Part shown: in pieces, positions 60,070 through 64,000 of the stretch | How positions within the stretch are numbered: position 1 is the stretch's first letter | Layout of the letters: the number at the start of each line of letters is the position of its first letter | Origin: Deltaproteobacteria bacterium Ga0077539 | Lineage (GTDB): Bacteria > Myxococcota_A > Polyangia > Polyangiales > Ga0077539 | NCBI GenBank assembly: GCA_001465015.1 | Contig: LNEO01000123.1 | Location: 1-64,000, forward strand | Reading direction: 5' to 3' | DNA length: 64,000 nucleotides | Position numbers and translations under genes: made by a program | Notes under the pieces: model-generated | The model's database searches: none | What the model saw: the letters and a program-made list of their open reading frames with translations, nothing else | Told to the model about the DNA's origin: nothing

Positions 60070-60759
60070 ATGAGCGATCGACGAGCGTTCGCGACGATCT
60101 TCGACTTCAACGGCGTCTTGGTCGACGACGAAGAGCTTCATCGAGAGGGCTTCAACCACGCGTTGAAGCCGCACGAGATCGAGATCGACCGAGAGGCGTA
60201 CGAGGCGAAGTACCTCGGCTTCGACGATCGCGGGGCGTTCGACGCGATGCTCTCGGATTTTGGTCAGCCTCGCACCCGCGCGATCGTCGACGGCCTCATC
60301 GCGGTGAAGGCGCGCTTCTACGAGGCGCGCGCGCGATCCGGAGCGCTGAAGATCTTCGACAAGGCGCGGGACGCGCTCGCCCTCGCGGCGTCGATGGGGC
60401 CCGTCGCGATCGTGTCCGGCGCGCTGCGGGCGGAGATCACGCTCGCGCTCGAGCTGATGGCCTCCACGGACGAGGTCGGCTTCATCTGCGCGGCCGAGGA
60501 CGTGGCGAAGTGCAAGCCCGATCCCGAGGGATATTTCTCGGCGATCGACTGGCTCTTCAACGTGCATCCGACCGTCGCCCTCGCGGACGCGGTGGTGATC
60601 GAGGACTCGCTCGCTGGCATCGAGTCCGCCAAAGCCGCATCGCTCCCTGTGTGGGCCGTGGCGCACTCGTACGAACGCGCGGTGCTCGAGCGCTCGAGGA
60701 CGGATCGCACGTTCGAGACGCTGGCGGACGTGTTGGACGCGCTGCGGGCGCGGGGATAG
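60070..60759 (+). CDS. HAD-superfamily hydrolase with Asn in motif I
   Basis: A 229-residue haloacid-dehalogenase-like phosphatase of the beta-phosphoglucomutase type. Motif I is DFNGVLVDDE; the second Asp of DXD is Asn here, which usually alters proton transfer but not the nucleophile. The other motifs are visible as IVSGA (motif II), KCKPDPEG (motif III) and VIEDSLAGIESA (motif IV). The cap region is short and helical. Such Asn variants occur in a subgroup with unknown substrates. It follows the zinc-ribbon gene and ends four bases before the convergent map stop. Confidence 0.85.
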   Translation: MSDRRAFATIFDFNGVLVDDEELHREGFNHALKPHEIEIDREAYEAKYLGFDDRGAFDAMLSDFGQPRTRAIVDGLIAVKARFYEARARSGALKIFDKARDALALAASMGPVAIVSGALRAEITLALELMASTDEVGFICAAEDVAKCKPDPEGYFSAIDWLFNVHPTVALADAVVIEDSLAGIESAKAASLPVWAVAHSYERAVLERSRTDRTFETLADVLDALRARG

Positions 60760-60762
60760 CGA

Positions 60763-61584
60763 TCAGGTCGCGCTCAAGAGCGGGTCGCCGAAGACCTCGC
60801 TGCCGACGAGCGGGCGCTTTCGTTGCGTGAGCACTTCGCAGCCGTCTCGCGTCACCAGGATGGTGTGCTCGAACTGCGCGCTCAGCCGTCGATCGCGGGT
60901 ATAGACCGTCCACTTGTCTTGCTTGTCGACGTCGCACTCGAAGGTGCCGAGGTTGATCATCGGCTCGATGGTGAAGATCATCCCGGCCTTCATCCGCGCG
61001 CCTTTGTTGCGCTCGCCGTAGTGCGGGACCTGCGGATCGGTGTGGAATTTTCTTCCGATTCCGTGGCCGACGTAGTCGCGGACGACCGAGCAGCCCTGAC
61101 CCTCGGCGTACTCCTGGATCGCCGCGCCGATGTCGCCGATGCGAGCTCCATCACGGACCTCGGCGATCGCGAGCTCGAGGGACTTTCTCGCGACCTCCAC
61201 GACGTGTCGCGCTTCTTTCGAGGGCTCGCCGATGAAGAACGTCGCGCTCGTGTCGCCGTGCCACCCGTCGCGCGCCGGATACTGCGTCGTCACGTCGACG
61301 TTGATGATGTCGCCGGGCTTGAGCCGACGCGTCGGTGACGGAATCCCGTGACACACGACCTCGTTCACGCTCGTGCAAACGCTCTTCGGAAAGCCGTGAT
61401 AGTTCAACGGCGAGGGGTAGGCTCCGCGACGAATCGTGTCGTCGTGGACGAGCTGGTTGATCTCGTCAGTGGTCATCCCGACGCGAAGTTTTTCTCCGAC
61501 CAGCAGGAGCGTTTCGGCCGCCATCTGGCACGCCACACGCATTGCTTCGATCTCTTTGGGGGACTTGATCTCGACGCCGCTCAC
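60763..61584 (-). CDS. map: methionine aminopeptidase, type I
   Basis: A 273-residue enzyme that removes initiator methionine. The five metal ligands fit the pattern: INVDVTT and HGDTSATFF (Asp pair), GHGIGRKFH (His), TIEPMI (Glu) and QFEHTILV (Glu). The start is a GTG at 61584 (MSGVEIKSPKEIEAM), matching the family N-terminus. It is divergent from purQ with 114 bp between, and convergent with the HAD gene. Confidence 0.96.
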   Translation of the reverse strand: MSGVEIKSPKEIEAMRVACQMAAETLLLVGEKLRVGMTTDEINQLVHDDTIRRGAYPSPLNYHGFPKSVCTSVNEVVCHGIPSPTRRLKPGDIINVDVTTQYPARDGWHGDTSATFFIGEPSKEARHVVEVARKSLELAIAEVRDGARIGDIGAAIQEYAEGQGCSVVRDYVGHGIGRKFHTDPQVPHYGERNKGARMKAGMIFTIEPMINLGTFECDVDKQDKWTVYTRDRRLSAQFEHTILVTRDGCEVLTQRKRPLVGSEVFGDPLLSAT

Positions 61585-61683
61585 GAACTGTCTCCGTGCG
61601 CCTGGCGCGCTCGAGCGCCGGACGACTCAGGGGAAGGTAGCTTGTTTCTTGTCGCTCGGTGGAAGGCGAGTGCGAGCTTGGTG

Positions 61684-61689
61684 TAGGGT
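61684..61689 (+). promoter_or_regulatory. TAGGGT element directly upstream of purQ
   Basis: TAGGGT lies nine bases before the purQ ATG, in a TAGGGTGCCGCC sequence identical to that at 58159. No -35 is visible at the usual distance. Probable -10 with a short leader. Confidence 0.3.
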
Positions 61690-61698
61690 GCCGCCGCG

Positions 61699-62370
61699 AT
61701 GAAGGCGGTAGTCGTTCAGTTTCCTGGGAGCAACGCGGACTGGGATGCGATGCGCGCGCTGAGGGACGTGGTGAACATCCCGACAGAGTTCGTGTTTCAC
61801 AAGAGCGCGACGTTGCCCGCGGGCACGGACCTGGTCGTTTTGCCCGGAGGGTTCGCGCACGGCGATTACCTGCGCTGCGGCGCGATCGCCCGGTTTTCGC
61901 CCATCATGGCGGACGTGCGTCGGCACGCAGAGAAGGGCGGCTTTCTGCTTGGAATCTGCAATGGATTCCAGGTGTTGACCGAGGCAGGGCTGTTGCCCGG
62001 CGCCCTCACCCGCAACGCGCACCTGCGCTTCGAGTGTCGCGATGTGCGGGTGCGGGTCGAGAGCGAGGGCGCGTTTACCGCGGGTCTGCTCGGCGACGAG
62101 CTGCGCATTCCGATCGCGCACGCAGAGGGCCGCTATCAGGCGGACGAAGCGACGATCGCCGCGCTCGAGAAGGACCGTCGCGTCGCGTTTCGCTATGTGG
62201 GCGACAACCCCAACGGGTCTCGCAACGACATCGCCGGCGTGTACGGCGGCCCCAAGCGCAACGTCCTCGGGCTCATGCCGCACCCCGAGCGCGCTTGCGA
62301 GCCAGCCCTCGGCTCGGCGGACGGCAAGAAAATCCTCGCTGCAATCACCCGCGCGACGCTCGCGCGCTGA
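61699..62370 (+). CDS. purQ: phosphoribosylformylglycinamidine synthase subunit PurQ
   Basis: The 223-residue glutaminase subunit that feeds ammonia to PurL in step four of purine synthesis. The nucleophilic Cys87 lies in [11 protein letters not shown]; His and Glu of the triad are in [10 protein letters not shown]. The start ATG is canonical. It is 17 bp upstream of purL, the expected operon, and its promoter region lies between it and the divergent map gene. Confidence 0.96.
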   Translation: MKAVVVQFPGSNADWDAMRALRDVVNIPTEFVFHKSATLPAGTDLVVLPGGFAHGDYLRCGAIARFSPIMADVRRHAEKGGFLLGICNGFQVLTEAGLLPGALTRNAHLRFECRDVRVRVESEGAFTAGLLGDELRIPIAHAEGRYQADEATIAALEKDRRVAFRYVGDNPNGSRNDIAGVYGGPKRNVLGLMPHPERACEPALGSADGKKILAAITRATLAR

Positions 62371-62387
62371 AGGAGTCTGTGAGCGTG

Positions 62388-64000
62388 ATGAGTGAACCAG
62401 TCGTCGACGCAGCGCTCGCGCGCGAGCACGGCCTGTCCAACGAAGAGTACGACCGCGCGTGCAGCGCGCTCGGTCGCACGCCGTCCTTTACGGAGCTCGG
62501 CGTGTTCTCGGTCATGTGGTCCGAGCACTGCTCGTACAAGAGCTCGCGCGTCCACCTCTCGCGCCTGCCGACAAAGGGCAAGCGCGTCATTCAGGGGCCC
62601 GGTGAAAACGCTGGCGTCGTCGATATCGGCGACGGATGGACAGCGGTCTTCAAGATGGAGTCGCACAACCACCCGAGCTACATCGAGCCGTTTCAAGGCG
62701 CGGCGACGGGCGTGGGCGGCATCTTGCGCGACGTGTTCACGATGGGGGCGCGGCCCGTCGCGCTCATGAACTCGCTGCGCTTCGGAGCGCCCGATCACCC
62801 CAAGACGCGCGGGTTGATGACCGGCGTGGTCGCGGGCATCGCGGGCTACGGCAACGCGATCGGCGTCCCGACGGTCGCCGGTGATGTGCAGTTCGACAGC
62901 GCGTACAACGGAAACATCCTCGTCAACGCGTTTGCGCTGGGCGTCGCCAGGAAGGACAAGCTCTTCTTCGGCCGAGCAGCAGGCGTCGGAAACGCGATCT
63001 TGTACGTGGGCGCTCGAACGGGTCGTGACGGGATTCACGGCGCGACGATGGCCAGCGCGGAGTTCGACGAGGAGAGCGAGGCCAAGCGACCGACCGTGCA
63101 GGTCGGCGATCCTTTTATGGAGAAGCTCCTGCTCGAAGCGTGCCTCGAGATCTTCAACGCCGACGTGCTCGAAGGCGTTCAGGACATGGGCGCCGCAGGG
63201 CTCACCTCGAGCACCGTCGAGATGGCCGGCCGCGCAGGGACGGGCGTCGAGCTCGATTTGGACCTCGTCCCGCGACGCGCGAAGAAGCTGCTTCCGTACG
63301 AGATTTTGCTGAGCGAATCGCAAGAGCGAATGGTGATGGTCGCTCGTCCAGGCATGGAGGACCGCGTCCTCGAGATCTGCAAGAAGTGGGACCTCGACGC
63401 GTGCGTCATCGGCCGCGTGACGGACACCGGGCGCTGGGTGGTCAAGGCCACCCCGGGCTACGATCCGCTCGGCGGCGAGCCGCAACCTTCGGAAGACCAG
63501 AAGAAGGTCTTCGTCGACATCCCCGTCCCCGTGCTCACTGATGACGCGCCGAAGTACGAGCGGCCGTGCGTCGAAGACCCACGAAAACAAGAGCGCTTCG
63601 CGTTCGACGCGGGGTCGCTTCCCTTCGACGCCAAGAGCGATCTGCTGGCGATCCTGTCGTCGCCGAACGTCGGCTCGCGCGCGTGGGTGTACCGCCAGTA
63701 CGACCACATCGTTCGCGTCGGAACCGCGGTGCGTCCGGGCGCCGCGGACGCCGCGGTGATCCGTGTGTTCTGCGACGACTCGATGAACGGAACGACGCCG
63801 ATGCCGCGCGAGAAGTGGCTCGCCGTAAAGAGCGACTGCAACGGTCGGTTCTGCGAGCTCGATCCCAAGACGGGCGCGCAGATGGCGGTCGCCGAGGTGT
63901 GCCGCAACCTGGCGTGCGTCGGCGCCGAGGCGATCGGACTGACCGATTGCCTGAATTTCGGCAGCGCGCAGCGGCCAGAGATCATGGCGCAGTTTCGCGA
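62388..64000 (+). CDS. purL: phosphoribosylformylglycinamidine synthase subunit PurL (3 prime end outside window)
   Basis: The first ~537 residues of the ATP-dependent FGAM synthase subunit. Hallmarks are [13 protein letters not shown] near residue 43, [22 protein letters not shown], and [18 protein letters not shown], all characteristic of small PurL. The gene is open to position 64000, so the C-terminal ATP-binding half is missing. A Shine-Dalgarno AGGAG is at 62371-62375; ATG at 62388 is used, but the GTG at 62385 or 62379 would fit spacing as well. It follows purQ. Confidence 0.95.
   Translation, partial: MSEPVVDAALAREHGLSNEEYDRACSALGRTPSFTELGVFSVMWSEHCSYKSSRVHLSRLPTKGKRVIQGPGENAGVVDIGDGWTAVFKMESHNHPSYIEPFQGAATGVGGILRDVFTMGARPVALMNSLRFGAPDHPKTRGLMTGVVAGIAGYGNAIGVPTVAGDVQFDSAYNGNILVNAFALGVARKDKLFFGRAAGVGNAILYVGARTGRDGIHGATMASAEFDEESEAKRPTVQVGDPFMEKLLLEACLEIFNADVLEGVQDMGAAGLTSSTVEMAGRAGTGVELDLDLVPRRAKKLLPYEILLSESQERMVMVARPGMEDRVLEICKKWDLDACVIGRVTDTGRWVVKATPGYDPLGGEPQPSEDQKKVFVDIPVPVLTDDAPKYERPCVEDPRKQERFAFDAGSLPFDAKSDLLAILSSPNVGSRAWVYRQYDHIVRVGTAVRPGAADAAVIRVFCDDSMNGTTPMPREKWLAVKSDCNGRFCELDPKTGAQMAVAEVCRNLACVGAEAIGLTDCLNFGSAQRPEIMAQFR

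Noticed and set aside
1-64000. CRISPR arrays, tRNA or rRNA genes, insertion sequences, phage genes
   Set aside because: I found no spaced direct repeats, no cloverleaf-like sequence, no transposase or integrase motif and no terminal inverted repeats in reading both strands; short RNA genes within coding regions cannot be excluded by eye.

Overview
The window is very GC-rich, densely coded DNA with GTG/TTG starts and many 4-bp start/stop overlaps. It carries many myxobacterial-looking parts: two paralogous outer-membrane beta-barrels, PEGA, TPR and HEAT-repeat secreted proteins, and lipoproteins with low-complexity linkers. I infer a chromosomal segment of a Myxococcota bacterium, perhaps Polyangiales-like, from gene content alone. 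I support 63 protein genes, one of them (43 codons) very small. The first gene may start upstream and the last (purL) runs off the right end. I see no tRNA, rRNA, CRISPR array, insertion sequence or phage gene. No gene-free stretch exceeds about 225 bp.

Layout. 1-7.5 kb: RluA-type pseudouridine synthase, lipoprotein, acyltransferase, CCA-adding-type nucleotidyltransferase coupled to a 966-residue ATPase/TPR protein, and an anchored protein. 7.6-13.7 kb: hisZ, purA, then four tightly overlapping genes (two unknowns, a radical SAM protein, a SUMF1/FGE-fold protein), which is the best candidate here for an undescribed modification system. 13.7-22.5 kb: RidA, a membrane-fused spermidine-synthase-like protein, phosphoesterase, a two-subunit 3-oxoacid CoA-transferase, MBL hydrolase, a lipoprotein amidohydrolase and small proteins. 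22.7-28 kb: TPR-HTH protein, a predicted outer-membrane barrel paired with a 13-haem-motif lipoprotein cytochrome, a YbjN-like protein and truA.

28-43.8 kb: envelope genes (secreted Thr/Ala-rich protein, membrane metallopeptidase, two beta-barrels), ftsY, and a run of surface or signalling proteins (Ig-like membrane protein, two HEAT proteins, a HAMP-only protein, a sensor without an output domain). Then come a deacetylase-family enzyme, a PEGA/TPR protein, the 43-aa protein and a tandem SRPBCC protein. 43.8-50.2 kb: acyl-CoA synthetase, then the fatty-acid operon yceD-rpmF-fabD-fabG-acpP-fabF-rpiB on the minus strand, with a good sigma70-like promoter at 50243-50271 and without plsX or fabH.

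50.3-64 kb: a three-gene unknown operon, patatin phospholipase, TPR protein, efp with its lysyl-transferase epmA, a lipoprotein, the MeaB-type GTPase, two phosphatases, a zinc-ribbon membrane protein, a HAD hydrolase, methionine aminopeptidase, and purQ-purL. Most of the core genes serve translation, purine synthesis and lipid synthesis. The accessory interest lies in the radical SAM operon, the porin-cytochrome pair and several signalling proteins without output domains.
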